Notes under the pieces: model-generated | What the model was told of the DNA's origin: nothing | Databases searched by the model: none | The model's input: only the letters and a program-made list of their open reading frames with translations | In this document: piece after piece, positions 26,049-34,762 of the stretch | How the letters are laid out: every line of letters begins with the position of its first letter | Position numbering within the stretch: position 1 is the first letter of the stretch | From: Actinomycetes bacterium | GTDB taxonomy: Bacteria; Actinomycetota; Thermoleophilia; BMS3ABIN01 | Reading direction: 5' to 3' | Length of the DNA stretch: 64,000 bases | Assembly (NCBI GenBank): GCA_021791195.1 | Contig: JAJYXB010000013.1 | Coordinates: 19,050 to 83,049, forward strand | Program-made: the position numbers and the translations under genes

Positions 26049-27875
26049 TTAATTATTCGGATAGTGGACGGAATTTCCGTCTGAAGTTAAGCCCTGGCCC
26101 GAGAAACTTGTGCTGAAATTACTGATACCGTTCGGTACCTTCCACTGAACCGTGAAAGCCGCATTGCCGCCTTCGGCTACGCTGCCGACCTGCAATGGCA
26201 TTTTTGTGACGCCGTAGGCACCGCCGGAACCCCGCACGCCGGTGATGGTCAGGGCATTGACACTACCTGGTCCGTGGTTATCAACGCGGAGATCAACGGT
26301 AATAATCCTGCTCTGATAGTCGCTAAAATTTGCCCAATAAGTTTTTGTTTGGGACAAACTTAGACTGGGGGCCGCGGTGACTGTCGACTTGTACTGGTCG
26401 GAAAGCGTTTTTGTAATATCAAGATATGTGCTGCCGTAATTCACGCTATCCTCGATATGAGTATTTTCGTTGTACTCATTCCAGCTTGTGATCATGACCC
26501 AGTCTGGCTGGTTGTCAAGAACCGTTTGCCACATCTGCCGGTATGTATCGCCACCATTGCGTGGAACTACTACGCCCGGTGAATTTAGCCGCGTTGTATC
26601 CTCACCCGGAACGACCGTTCCCATCCAAAGTTTGCGCTGAGCGGTGGGGTCGGTCATTAACGAATATGTTTTAGTTGCAACTGAATTGGTTGACATAAAC
26701 CAGGGAATGTTTGTAAAAACCGACGGATTATAGGTATCCAATCCATCAAAAGCCGTCAAATACCTGGGGTCGACGCTGTCAGCCATATAGAAAGCGTCTA
26801 TTCCCTTCGCGTGCAGATCATCGAATATCTGCTTCCACTGATCCGGACTCAAGCCTCCATTGATGTTGGGATCGCGGCTTGTATTACCAGCCCAGTAAAT
26901 AAATACCACCGGAACCTGCCTGACTGTGCCGTCAGGCATTTTCTTAGCCATTTTTAAATAGCTTGGGGCAGTTCCAAAGTTCTGAACGATGTACGTAATC
27001 CATTGTTCAAGATATGCTGGATCTGGCTTGCAGCTGGAGTCAGGCAGACACGACCAGCTATGCTTTGCGTTTGCCACCCTTGTTTCCAGGTAAACTGCCA
27101 CTTTGAAATCGTGGCGCTGATTGGCGACATCCAGAAGCGTTCTGAACCGTGTGTCCGAATAGGTGCTCCCTGTACCCTGCCACGACGCGAGAAAGCCGTC
27201 GATGCCATGTGAGGTTGCTTCATTCACAATCCCATTTACGTCACTGAATGATGCTGAATCGTAGGGCGTAACCGGCTTATCAATATGTATTGCATTCGGG
27301 TCTGTTGGCCAGGTGGTCCAGCTGTCAAGCTGGTACCAGGGATAGTACACAGCAAACACATGTTTTGGCCCCATGCTGCCTATATTCAGTGGCCCATTTT
27401 GAGATTCGGCATTGCCGCCAATTGAAATCTGTGCCTGGTTTCCATCCGGAGCGGTATCATCCCCGCTCGCCAGCAAAACTGGGTTGCTCAGATTATTGAC
27501 ATTATAAATGTCCACATGAGTTGTTTCCCCCCATCCTTTGTCAATCTTCCACGTCCCGACCGTGGCAGTACCTGGGGTCACCAGTAGATCATATTGCACG
27601 CTGGCTCTGCTGCCAGCAACATTTTTACCAATAAAGACGCTGGTTGAGTCGGTCAGGGTATTTTGGGCATTGCCGGTCGTTAGAGAGCCTTTTGATGTGA
27701 CAATTGTCTCACCCGCAGGCACCGTCAAACGACTCCAGTCAGATGTGGTCGTCATGACCACGCGTATTCGGTTCACCTGCTGCCCGGAATCATTCGCCGC
27801 GGCAAAAGCGCTGGTAACTCCACTGAAAACCAGCATGAAAGAGGCCAGGAAAAATATGACCAGCGTCCTTTTCAA
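26049..27875 (-). CDS. Secreted GH99-like glycoside hydrolase with C-terminal CARDB-like domain
   Basis: 608 residues from TTG at 27875, chosen because GGAGG lies 7 nt upstream; an in-frame GTG at 27881 sits too close to that site. A Sec signal peptide spans about residues 1-26 (cleavage near SAFAAAND). Residues about 30-160 form a beta-rich domain. The catalytic region at about 165-480 begins HVFAVYYPWYQ and contains GIDGFLASWQGTG, YLETRVANAK, GIDAFYMADSVD and WVMITSWNEYNENTHIE, matching GH99/GH71-like enzymes (endo-alpha-mannosidase type). Residues about 490-608 look like a CARDB/Ig-like adhesion module. It probably cuts surface or environmental glycans; the linkage is not predictable. Confidence 0.8.
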   Translation of the reverse strand: MKRTLVIFFLASFMLVFSGVTSAFAAANDSGQQVNRIRVVMTTTSDWSRLTVPAGETIVTSKGSLTTGNAQNTLTDSTSVFIGKNVAGSRASVQYDLLVTPGTATVGTWKIDKGWGETTHVDIYNVNNLSNPVLLASGDDTAPDGNQAQISIGGNAESQNGPLNIGSMGPKHVFAVYYPWYQLDSWTTWPTDPNAIHIDKPVTPYDSASFSDVNGIVNEATSHGIDGFLASWQGTGSTYSDTRFRTLLDVANQRHDFKVAVYLETRVANAKHSWSCLPDSSCKPDPAYLEQWITYIVQNFGTAPSYLKMAKKMPDGTVRQVPVVFIYWAGNTSRDPNINGGLSPDQWKQIFDDLHAKGIDAFYMADSVDPRYLTAFDGLDTYNPSVFTNIPWFMSTNSVATKTYSLMTDPTAQRKLWMGTVVPGEDTTRLNSPGVVVPRNGGDTYRQMWQTVLDNQPDWVMITSWNEYNENTHIEDSVNYGSTYLDITKTLSDQYKSTVTAAPSLSLSQTKTYWANFSDYQSRIITVDLRVDNHGPGSVNALTITGVRGSGGAYGVTKMPLQVGSVAEGGNAAFTVQWKVPNGISNFSTSFSGQGLTSDGNSVHYPNN

Positions 27876-28062
27876 CGCCACTCCTCCAAGTGTTTAATTA
27901 TGCCGAAAAGGAAAACGCTTGGATAAAGCAGCCTCCTCCGGCAACCCGGCTAACTGCCTGGCGGCAGTCCCGTGGCTTTGCGCCCCCGCCTCGCGGCGGG
28001 TTTGCCCTGGAGCCTCTCCCTACAAATTGATTCGGCAGGCAAAAGGAAAGCTAAAGGTGGGG

Positions 28063-29208
28063 TTACTTCAAAGTGTCCAGATAGCTGTCAAACTTCTCAA
28101 CGAAGCGGTCCCAATCATACTGCTGCACTTCTCGCGCGGCCGCTTCGCCCATTTTTCGTGTCAGGTCGGGATCACCAGCCAGCTTCGCCATAGCTTCGGC
28201 AAAAGCACCAGCCTCCGGTTCCACCAGAAAACCAGTGATCCCGTCCTTAACGCTTTCAGCGGGCCCGCCACGATTGACTGAAATCACTGGCTTCCCGAAT
28301 CCCATCGCTTCGAGCGGAACCATGCCCCAATCCTCATTCAGGCTGGGAAAGAGCAGGCAGTAGCTGGAGGCATATATCTGTCGCAATTCCTCGTCGGACG
28401 GATTTCGCAGGAATATGACATCATTACCGGTTCCCGCACGGCTAACAAGACTTTGAAAATATTCCTCACTGCGTGGTTCGACAAGGCCCGCGATCCGAAG
28501 TTGAAAGTCGGCAAACTGTGGGCATTTTCGTTTGAATTCATGGAACGAATCGATTGCCAGCTCCACATTTTTGAACCATTTAATGCGCCCGGCGACCACG
28601 AAATATTTTTGATAATCCCATCTGGGCTTCATCAATGACGTGTCGAGGCCCGGATGCAATACTTTCACCTTCTCTGGCGGAGCAAGGCGAGCATTAATGA
28701 TCCTTTTTCGCACCTCTTCGCTGTTGGCAAACGTGTAATAATAGTTCTTCCACGCCCGGGCATCCAAAAATCTGAATACGGCGGAAAAAAACAAGAAAGC
28801 GGGAGTCAGGTTCCTGTGATTTTCCAGATATCTCTTACGGGTGAACGGATCGTGAATGACTTTCATTGGCGTGTGACAATAACAAATTACCGGAACACTG
28901 TGGTTACGGAAAGTAATAAAATCTCCAAGCCCTTCTGAACTTACAACCAAAGCCTGAAAACCGGCGAGATCGATTTTCTGTGTCAGAATTTTCAAGGCGG
29001 CACTGCTAACGGCAGAATATTTGCGACTGACCGGCACCCGGGAGAGTTCGACTATTTTCAGTTGTCTAAATTCAGGGTAAGTCTGTTCGGCGAAATAATG
29101 ACTGGTAAAAATTGTCCAGTCATGCCGGCTGCGGCACGCCAGTTCGAGAATCGTCCGCTCCGCGCCTGACGTCAGATAAATCCATGGATAATATAGGGCG
29201 ATCTTCAC
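28063..29208 (-). CDS. Family 4 glycosyltransferase
   Basis: 381 residues, GT-B fold. The C-terminal donor-binding half shows VVAGRIKWFKNVELAIDSF, SYCLLFPSLNEDWGMVPLEA and GFGKPVISVNRGGPAESV, with the E-x7-E-like spacing of retaining GT4 enzymes. The N-terminus MKIALYYPWIYLTSGAERTI is the usual acceptor-binding start. It is likely to add sugars to a lipid-linked repeat unit on the cytoplasmic face. The start overlaps the GT2 stop by 4 nt. Confidence 0.9.
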   Translation of the reverse strand: MKIALYYPWIYLTSGAERTILELACRSRHDWTIFTSHYFAEQTYPEFRQLKIVELSRVPVSRKYSAVSSAALKILTQKIDLAGFQALVVSSEGLGDFITFRNHSVPVICYCHTPMKVIHDPFTRKRYLENHRNLTPAFLFFSAVFRFLDARAWKNYYYTFANSEEVRKRIINARLAPPEKVKVLHPGLDTSLMKPRWDYQKYFVVAGRIKWFKNVELAIDSFHEFKRKCPQFADFQLRIAGLVEPRSEEYFQSLVSRAGTGNDVIFLRNPSDEELRQIYASSYCLLFPSLNEDWGMVPLEAMGFGKPVISVNRGGPAESVKDGITGFLVEPEAGAFAEAMAKLAGDPDLTRKMGEAAAREVQQYDWDRFVEKFDSYLDTLK

Positions 29209-30128
29209 ATTCTGGTCCCTGTCCGCCCACCGCGGGAAAACAGGCGCCTGACCTTATCCCAACCGGAACCGTGTCCGCGCGCTGCGTCAAGCATCCAGCC
29301 GACGGACTGAACTGCGTATCCAAGCAATAGAACGGCCTGAAAGACAACAGTTGCCGGGCGGTTGTGATACTTTGAATAAAATGCGATCATGCCCTGCCTG
29401 ACGGCGCCGACGGCCTTTCCTTTTTGTTTGCGCATGCTCCTGCCGGCATAATGTTTGGCAACTGCGGCCGGCACGTAATACACCTTCCAGCCCGCCCGCT
29501 TCATCCGATAACACCAATCCACATCCTCGCAATACATGAAAACATCTGCGTCAAGAAGACCGACATCCGCCACCGCTTCTTTTCGTGCCATAAGAGCGCA
29601 GCCGCTGACCCATTCCACCAGCCGCACTTCCATATCATCCCTGTGCTCATAAAAACCCAGTGTCTTATCACCAACTTGCTGGCAAGCAGCTGGCAGGAAG
29701 AAATGAGCCAGCGCCGTTCTGATTGACTGATACCGTCCCTTGGAGCGCACCTGTAATGTTCCGTCTTCATTGATGACGCGCGGTCCGCAAATGCCCGCAT
29801 CAGGATGGGCATCCATGAAATCAACCAGTCTCGGCAGCGAATGCTCGTAAAGGAGGGCGTCGTTGTTTAGTAGGAAATAATAACGGCCGCCGGCAAGCTC
29901 GATGGCCTGATTGTTTGCCCGTGAGAAACCAACGTTTTCGGTATTGCGGATCAGCATCGCTTCCGGGAATTCCGTAGCAACCATTTCGGCGCTTTCATCG
30001 GAAGAAGCATTGTCGACGACAATGGTTTCAACGCTTAGACCGCCTTTACAATCCTGGATGCTTTTCAGACATCCATGCAGATACTCCCGAAGATTCCAGT
30101 TGACTACAATGACAGATACGTCGTACAA
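29205..30128 (-). CDS. Family 2 glycosyltransferase (rhamnosyltransferase-like)
   Basis: 307 residues. The GT-A start is DVSVIVVNWNLREYLHGCL, followed by IVVDNASSDESAEM, the D-x-D equivalent in YFLLNNDALLYE, and VSGCALMARKEAV and DEDVDWCYRMK-like blocks (CEDVDWCYRMKRAGW). This pattern fits the GT2 group annotated as rhamnosyltransferases or WcaE-like enzymes. The C-terminal hydrophobic stretch (about 265-290) may touch the membrane. It is coupled to the downstream GT4 gene. Confidence 0.9.
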   Translation of the reverse strand: MYDVSVIVVNWNLREYLHGCLKSIQDCKGGLSVETIVVDNASSDESAEMVATEFPEAMLIRNTENVGFSRANNQAIELAGGRYYFLLNNDALLYEHSLPRLVDFMDAHPDAGICGPRVINEDGTLQVRSKGRYQSIRTALAHFFLPAACQQVGDKTLGFYEHRDDMEVRLVEWVSGCALMARKEAVADVGLLDADVFMYCEDVDWCYRMKRAGWKVYYVPAAVAKHYAGRSMRKQKGKAVGAVRQGMIAFYSKYHNRPATVVFQAVLLLGYAVQSVGWMLDAARGHGSGWDKVRRLFSRGGRTGTRM

Positions 30129-30157
30129 ACTATTTCCTTATTCCTATTTCTTGACAT

Positions 30158-30829
30158 CTACAGGTGTAATCTATTATTTGACATTGGCTTTGAATAAACC
30201 ATAAAGGACTTTGTTAAGCCTAAGAACTTCTCATTAACAATTATTGCCTCAGAAAAGAGCTCTCTCAACTCTTTGCCCGTTAGAAGCCTCACTGACTCCA
30301 CAAGCTCCACAGCCGTTTGCAATTCCGGATTGTGCAATTTATAGCGCCTGCCAATATAATCAAATTTCAGAAGAGCAGTTTGTAATTTGTGTGGTAAATA
30401 ATGAAACAGCGGCAGACGAAAATGAGTTTCAAACGGAAAGTAATAATTCGGTGTTTGTAGAAAATATCCGCTACCAACCCTTTTGATTTCTTGAGCCATT
30501 CTACGTTGCTGCTTGAAATCGCCTACGTGCTCGATTACCGAATTAGAAAAGACAACGTCAAATTCGTTATCTTGGAATTCAGCCATGTCGCAAGCATCCC
30601 CGACATGGCTGGTGAACCGTGGATGAATCGTTTCAGTATCGGTTAAATTAAGAAGCACGATCTCGAGGCGGTCTAGCTCCTCGGAATCGATAGCCTCCCA
30701 AAAAAAGCGAGTGCCCCCCACATCAAGCACCCGCAGAAATTTCCCTGTTTGTAAGAAGAGGGAAATAAATAGATTGAATCTTCTTTTTCTAAAGTCTGTT
30801 GATTTAAGCCGAATTCTTTTCACGTACAC
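30158..30829 (-). CDS. Class I SAM-dependent methyltransferase
   Basis: 223 residues. Motif I is RVLDVGGTRFFWEA, the acidic post-I strand is LNLTDTETIHPRF, and the DFDVVFSNSVIEHVGD-like segment (NEFDVVFSNSVIEHVGD) is motif II. This fits a Methyltransf_11/25 small-molecule methyltransferase, probably acting on a sugar or lipid-linked glycan given the flanking glycosyltransferases. The gene is markedly more A/T-rich than both neighbours, with A/T-ending codons, suggesting recent acquisition. It lies 29 bp upstream of the GT2 gene. Confidence 0.82.
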   Translation of the reverse strand: MYVKRIRLKSTDFRKRRFNLFISLFLQTGKFLRVLDVGGTRFFWEAIDSEELDRLEIVLLNLTDTETIHPRFTSHVGDACDMAEFQDNEFDVVFSNSVIEHVGDFKQQRRMAQEIKRVGSGYFLQTPNYYFPFETHFRLPLFHYLPHKLQTALLKFDYIGRRYKLHNPELQTAVELVESVRLLTGKELRELFSEAIIVNEKFLGLTKSFMVYSKPMSNNRLHL

Positions 30830-30985
30830 ATGCCTTATCTCATTTAAGAGGATGATATCAAAATCTTGAAATTTTGGTTTTTCCCGCTCCTGAGCATGGA
30901 TGGATGAATAAACTACTTGCCAGTAGAGAGTTACTCTTCACAGTGCTATCATGCTTGAAGGACTAACCTTCCGTGGAGCCCCATT

Positions 30986-32161
30986 ATGTTCCCAAAAGGA
31001 GAAATGCTGAGCAATTTCATGCAGGACGCAAAAATTCTTGCAGGCATTGTCTCGCGACGCGTTCTGACCGGCCCCCACTCCGTCCAAATTAGCATCGTCG
31101 ACGCTTGCAATTACCGTTGCATCATGTGCTGGGAGCATTCCTCCGAACTCAATGGTTTGGGCGCGGATCCCATTGCCCGCGATTATCATGAGAACAAGAA
31201 ATATAAGAAGACCGTGATGGATCTTAAAGTCTTCAAGTCTCTTATTACCAGTCTTGCCAGCAGCGGTACGGGTCATATCAGCCTGGCGGGCATCGGTGAG
31301 CCTCTCATGCACAAGCACATAGTCGAAGCGATCGCCTTCGCGCGGGAGAATGGCATCAAGGTCTGGCTCACCACGAACGGCTCACGGCTAAATCAGGATA
31401 TCATGAAGGAGTTAGCCGCCTGCGGGCTTGAAGACATAAATGTCAGCATCAACGCCGGCAATGCCGCCGAATACAGCCTTGTTCATTCCAATCAGAATAA
31501 TTCGATGTATGATCAGATTATTGACCACCTGGTCTGGTTTAAGGGATATAAGCATGAACGTGGGCTGACTCAACCGCAACTCACATTGTCGAATGTAGTC
31601 TGCAATCTCAACTATCATCGCAGCGTGGAGATGATGCGGGCCGGTATCGCCACTGGCGCCCGAAATGTCTTTTATCGTCCTATCGATGTTTACGAACAAA
31701 CGCGCGACTTTGCCTTGTCTGACGCACATTTGGATGAGCTTCGAAGCTCATTCGCTGCCTGCGAAGACCTCGCGGACAGGCATGGAATTCAAACCAATAT
31801 TTCCATGTTTGAAAAACTGCTCGCATTACGCGACACACAAACGATTCCCGCACCCTGCTTCGCCGGATGGGTGGCGCCCTTCGTGCTCGCTAACGGTGAT
31901 GTAACATTTTGCTGCCTCAGCCGTGAAGTTCTGGGTAATCTTTCCGAGAGCTCTTTTGGAGATATCTGGTTTTCCTCTTCACGCCGCAGCCTGAACGAAA
32001 CCGCTCTCAGGATGCATAAGACCCAGGAGGCGGTTCCGAACAGCCGCTGCCTCGGTTGCGAGCAATCCTTCCAGAACCTGAAGGTCAACCGGTTTCTCTG
32101 GCCCCTGCTTGGCAAAAGCAAGGCTTCAGGCACGGCGGCGGCCATGCGCCGGGCCGTTTAA
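30986..32161 (+). CDS. Radical SAM protein with SPASM-like C-terminus
   Basis: 391 residues. The cluster motif is DACNYRCIMCWEHSS (CxxxCxxC), then LAGIGEPLMHKHIVEAI and LTTNGSRLNQDIMKEL, as in MoaA/PqqE-type proteins. The C-terminal part has GWVAPFVLANGDVTFCCLS and CLGCEQSFQNLK, cysteines placed for an auxiliary SPASM cluster. Such proteins modify peptides, sugars or lipids. It is the only plus-strand gene among the minus-strand polysaccharide genes, and its last 4 nt overlap the convergent GT4 gene. The substrate is unknown; a GGAG site 8 nt before ATG 30986 supports the start. Confidence 0.85.
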   Translation: MFPKGEMLSNFMQDAKILAGIVSRRVLTGPHSVQISIVDACNYRCIMCWEHSSELNGLGADPIARDYHENKKYKKTVMDLKVFKSLITSLASSGTGHISLAGIGEPLMHKHIVEAIAFARENGIKVWLTTNGSRLNQDIMKELAACGLEDINVSINAGNAAEYSLVHSNQNNSMYDQIIDHLVWFKGYKHERGLTQPQLTLSNVVCNLNYHRSVEMMRAGIATGARNVFYRPIDVYEQTRDFALSDAHLDELRSSFAACEDLADRHGIQTNISMFEKLLALRDTQTIPAPCFAGWVAPFVLANGDVTFCCLSREVLGNLSESSFGDIWFSSSRRSLNETALRMHKTQEAVPNSRCLGCEQSFQNLKVNRFLWPLLGKSKASGTAAAMRRAV

Positions 32162-33333
32162 GGCTTTTTTCCCGCGATAGCTCCATACAGCTCTTCCATG
32201 CGGGAGACCATCAAGTCCGCCCTGTATTTGCGCTCCCATAGTTCCCGGGCAGCGACGCCCATTATCCGGCGGCGTTTTTTATCTCCCAGGAGCTGTTGGA
32301 TTGCATTTGCCAGGCCTTTGGGGTCATGCGGCCGAACCAGCAAACCTGTCCGGTCCTGAATAACTATTTCCCTTACACCGCCCACTTCAGTAGCCACCAT
32401 CGGCTTTCCTAGCATCGCAGCCTCCAGCAACGTCAGTGGCAACCCCTCGGACAGCGAAGGCAAGACAACCAAGTCAGATGCGGCCATGATCCCGAGGGCA
32501 TCATTGCGTCTTCCCGCGACCAGTAATCTGCCGCCAAATTTTACGTCTTGTGCTCGCCGGCGGAGCTCCGCTTCCATGGGGCCCTCGCCTACAACCAGAA
32601 AATATGTCGTCTGGTCCTGACCGGCAATAATATCAATGGCATCCAAGAGGTCTTGAGAGCCCTTGTGAAAGGCTATCCGGCCAACACATATAACTACTTT
32701 GTCCGTTTCGCTTATTCCAAAATCCATCCTGATATCTTCAATAATATTTTTATCAAGGTCGCAATCCTCGATGCCGTTGGGCACAACGATGATTTTGTTC
32801 CCGTTTATCCTTAATGTCTTAATGAGTTCGTCACGGGTAGCATCACAAACGGCGACGATTTTTTGCGAAAGCGAGGCAGTAAGTCTGTCTATGCCCCCGT
32901 ACTGAACTTTCTTCATCAGACTCACAACGGCGCCCATTTCCTCTTCATGACCACCACTGAACTGCCTCCAAGAGCCGTGCACGCTGGCGACCATCTGGTT
33001 GCGCCTTTTCATGGAAACAGCAGCCAGCACGGTAAAGAAGTGAGCGCGCGGCCCATGGGAGTGGATGATGTCTGGCTGAAAGGAGTCGATCGTTCTCTGC
33101 ACATATCTGATGGCTCGCCAGGCCAGAAAAATGTTACGCTGCGCTTTCAGCTCAAGAAAAGGAGTGGCTCTGGTCGGAATTCCCACCGCTTCAAAATCAG
33201 CCAGGACCGGCCCGTCACACAAACTCAGCAGGCAAACTTCATGCCCGCGAGCCGCCAGGCATCTGGAAAGAGTTAGCGTATGTACCGGGAGCCCACCGTA
33301 CTCAGCGTTGGCAATAACTTGCAGGATTTTCAT
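32158..33333 (-). CDS. Family 4 glycosyltransferase
   Basis: 391 residues, GT-B fold. It begins MKILQVIANAEYGGLPVHTL, and DIIHSHGPRAHFFTVLAAV lies in the acceptor half. The donor half has VICVGRIAFHKGSQDLLDAI, DLVVLPSLSEGLPLTLLEA and MLGKPMVATEVGGVREIV. It is cytoplasmic or peripherally membrane-bound and presumably extends the lipid-linked oligosaccharide. It lies 13 bp downstream of the polymerase gene. Confidence 0.92.
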   Translation of the reverse strand: MKILQVIANAEYGGLPVHTLTLSRCLAARGHEVCLLSLCDGPVLADFEAVGIPTRATPFLELKAQRNIFLAWRAIRYVQRTIDSFQPDIIHSHGPRAHFFTVLAAVSMKRRNQMVASVHGSWRQFSGGHEEEMGAVVSLMKKVQYGGIDRLTASLSQKIVAVCDATRDELIKTLRINGNKIIVVPNGIEDCDLDKNIIEDIRMDFGISETDKVVICVGRIAFHKGSQDLLDAIDIIAGQDQTTYFLVVGEGPMEAELRRRAQDVKFGGRLLVAGRRNDALGIMAASDLVVLPSLSEGLPLTLLEAAMLGKPMVATEVGGVREIVIQDRTGLLVRPHDPKGLANAIQQLLGDKKRRRIMGVAARELWERKYRADLMVSRMEELYGAIAGKKP

Positions 33334-33346
33334 CTGGGGGCAACCG

Positions 33347-34762
33347 TCAAGTCTCCACGCTCGCCAGCTTATACTGGCCGGCAGTTTCCAATTGCTCCTG
33401 TTCTTGCGTATTTGTCATGCGCGTGGCAGCTGCGACAAGCCCGGCCATCGCCCAAAAATATGTCTGTGTGGCGCCGGCGCGAAACAGATTGTCTGTAATG
33501 CTTCCAAGCAGGTATGAAATTACAACTGCGATCATGACCAGCGCCAGTATTTTCAGTTGCGTGTCCTCGAATTTAAAATAAGACCTGACCGCGCCCCTGA
33601 AAACACCGAAGATGGCGGCCAGGTAACATCCCAAACCTATGACACCGCTGTCAACAAGCAGATGCACGTAATCATTATGCGGCATATAGTAGTATCCCAA
33701 GCCCTCTTCTGCGTACACCCCGTAGCTTCCAAGACCATTACCCACTATTGGACTCGCATAGAACTTCGGCAACAGGTACCGCCACATCTCGACACGGAAA
33801 AACATGGAGCCCTGACCCTGGGAAAAGCCCAGCGCCTCCTGGAATCGCTCAAGAATACTGGGCACCAGGAGTAACAGGATAATAATTCCCACAGGTACAA
33901 GGAGCAGCATTTTTCTGTAGCGGAAGGATCCTACAACCAATAAACCGGCAACCAAATCGATCCAGGCCGCACGTGCATATGTGTAAATCAGCGAAAACAG
34001 CATGGCGCCGCACAGCACCACATAGACGATTCTTTGCCAGCGAACTCTGGTCTCAATCAGCAGAGGAATGCAAAGCAGCAGGATCATCATCAAATAAGTC
34101 GCATAGGCGTTAGGGTGAGGGAAGGCCGCAAAAATACGGTTGAACCCCGGCGTATCATGATTGCCTGTATCAGTCACGAATTGATAAACCCCCATCGCCA
34201 AAGGAGGAATCGTCGAAATCACAAGCGCCGCCAGCAGCATTTTTAAATATCTTCTATTGGCAAACAGCTCCGCGATGAGGATGAACAGCACGATCGTACT
34301 GGCAGTGCCTACCCAATCCTTGAAACCGCTCATTTTATCTTCTGACATCGTGAGCGTGACCGGCAGCGTGGCAAACAGGAAGATCAGCATGGGCCCAACC
34401 ACTGAAACTTCCCATATCTTTACCTTATTGACAATAATGTAGATGAAGCCGCCAAAAAGAATTGCCGCACCCAAAACCCCCAGCATCTGCATGCTAAGGC
34501 CGCCCACTGAGATCCGGGTCGGGCCCAGAAAAGCCTCCATCAGCCCCCGAACGGCGATGTAAACAAGAATGAAAATGCGGATGTCAATCACAAAAAGCCC
34601 GGCGAGAATCAGCCCGAGCATCAGCCCAAAATAGGTCGCCGGATGGAGAAGGCCCAGCGCCAGTGGTATGAGCGCGGCGAGCGCAACGAAGACGATTAAC
34701 GAAACAACGGGTTTAATATATGCCATGCTGGATATTTTCGGACCGGTCACACTCTCACCCAC
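33347..34762 (-). CDS. O-antigen ligase / Wzy-like polymerase family membrane protein
   Basis: 471 residues with about 11-12 transmembrane segments and one longer outward loop (about 300-370) containing FRVEMWRYLLPKFYASPIVG and MPHNDYVHLLVDSGVIG. The H-N-D-Y loop motif is typical of the Wzy_C / O-antigen ligase superfamily, which polymerises or transfers undecaprenyl-linked glycans. The GTG start at 34762 lies directly after the stop of the upstream phosphodiesterase; an ATG at 34726 is the alternative. It is the polymerase candidate of the locus. Confidence 0.87.
   Translation of the reverse strand: MGESVTGPKISSMAYIKPVVSLIVFVALAALIPLALGLLHPATYFGLMLGLILAGLFVIDIRIFILVYIAVRGLMEAFLGPTRISVGGLSMQMLGVLGAAILFGGFIYIIVNKVKIWEVSVVGPMLIFLFATLPVTLTMSEDKMSGFKDWVGTASTIVLFILIAELFANRRYLKMLLAALVISTIPPLAMGVYQFVTDTGNHDTPGFNRIFAAFPHPNAYATYLMMILLLCIPLLIETRVRWQRIVYVVLCGAMLFSLIYTYARAAWIDLVAGLLVVGSFRYRKMLLLVPVGIIILLLLVPSILERFQEALGFSQGQGSMFFRVEMWRYLLPKFYASPIVGNGLGSYGVYAEEGLGYYYMPHNDYVHLLVDSGVIGLGCYLAAIFGVFRGAVRSYFKFEDTQLKILALVMIAVVISYLLGSITDNLFRAGATQTYFWAMAGLVAAATRMTNTQEQEQLETAGQYKLASVET

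Noticed and set aside
27985..28000. CCCGCC/GGCGGG hairpin between the GT4 gene and the GH99-like gene, considered as a terminator
   Set aside because: The minus strand has no T-run after the stem, and there is no plus-strand gene that it would end.
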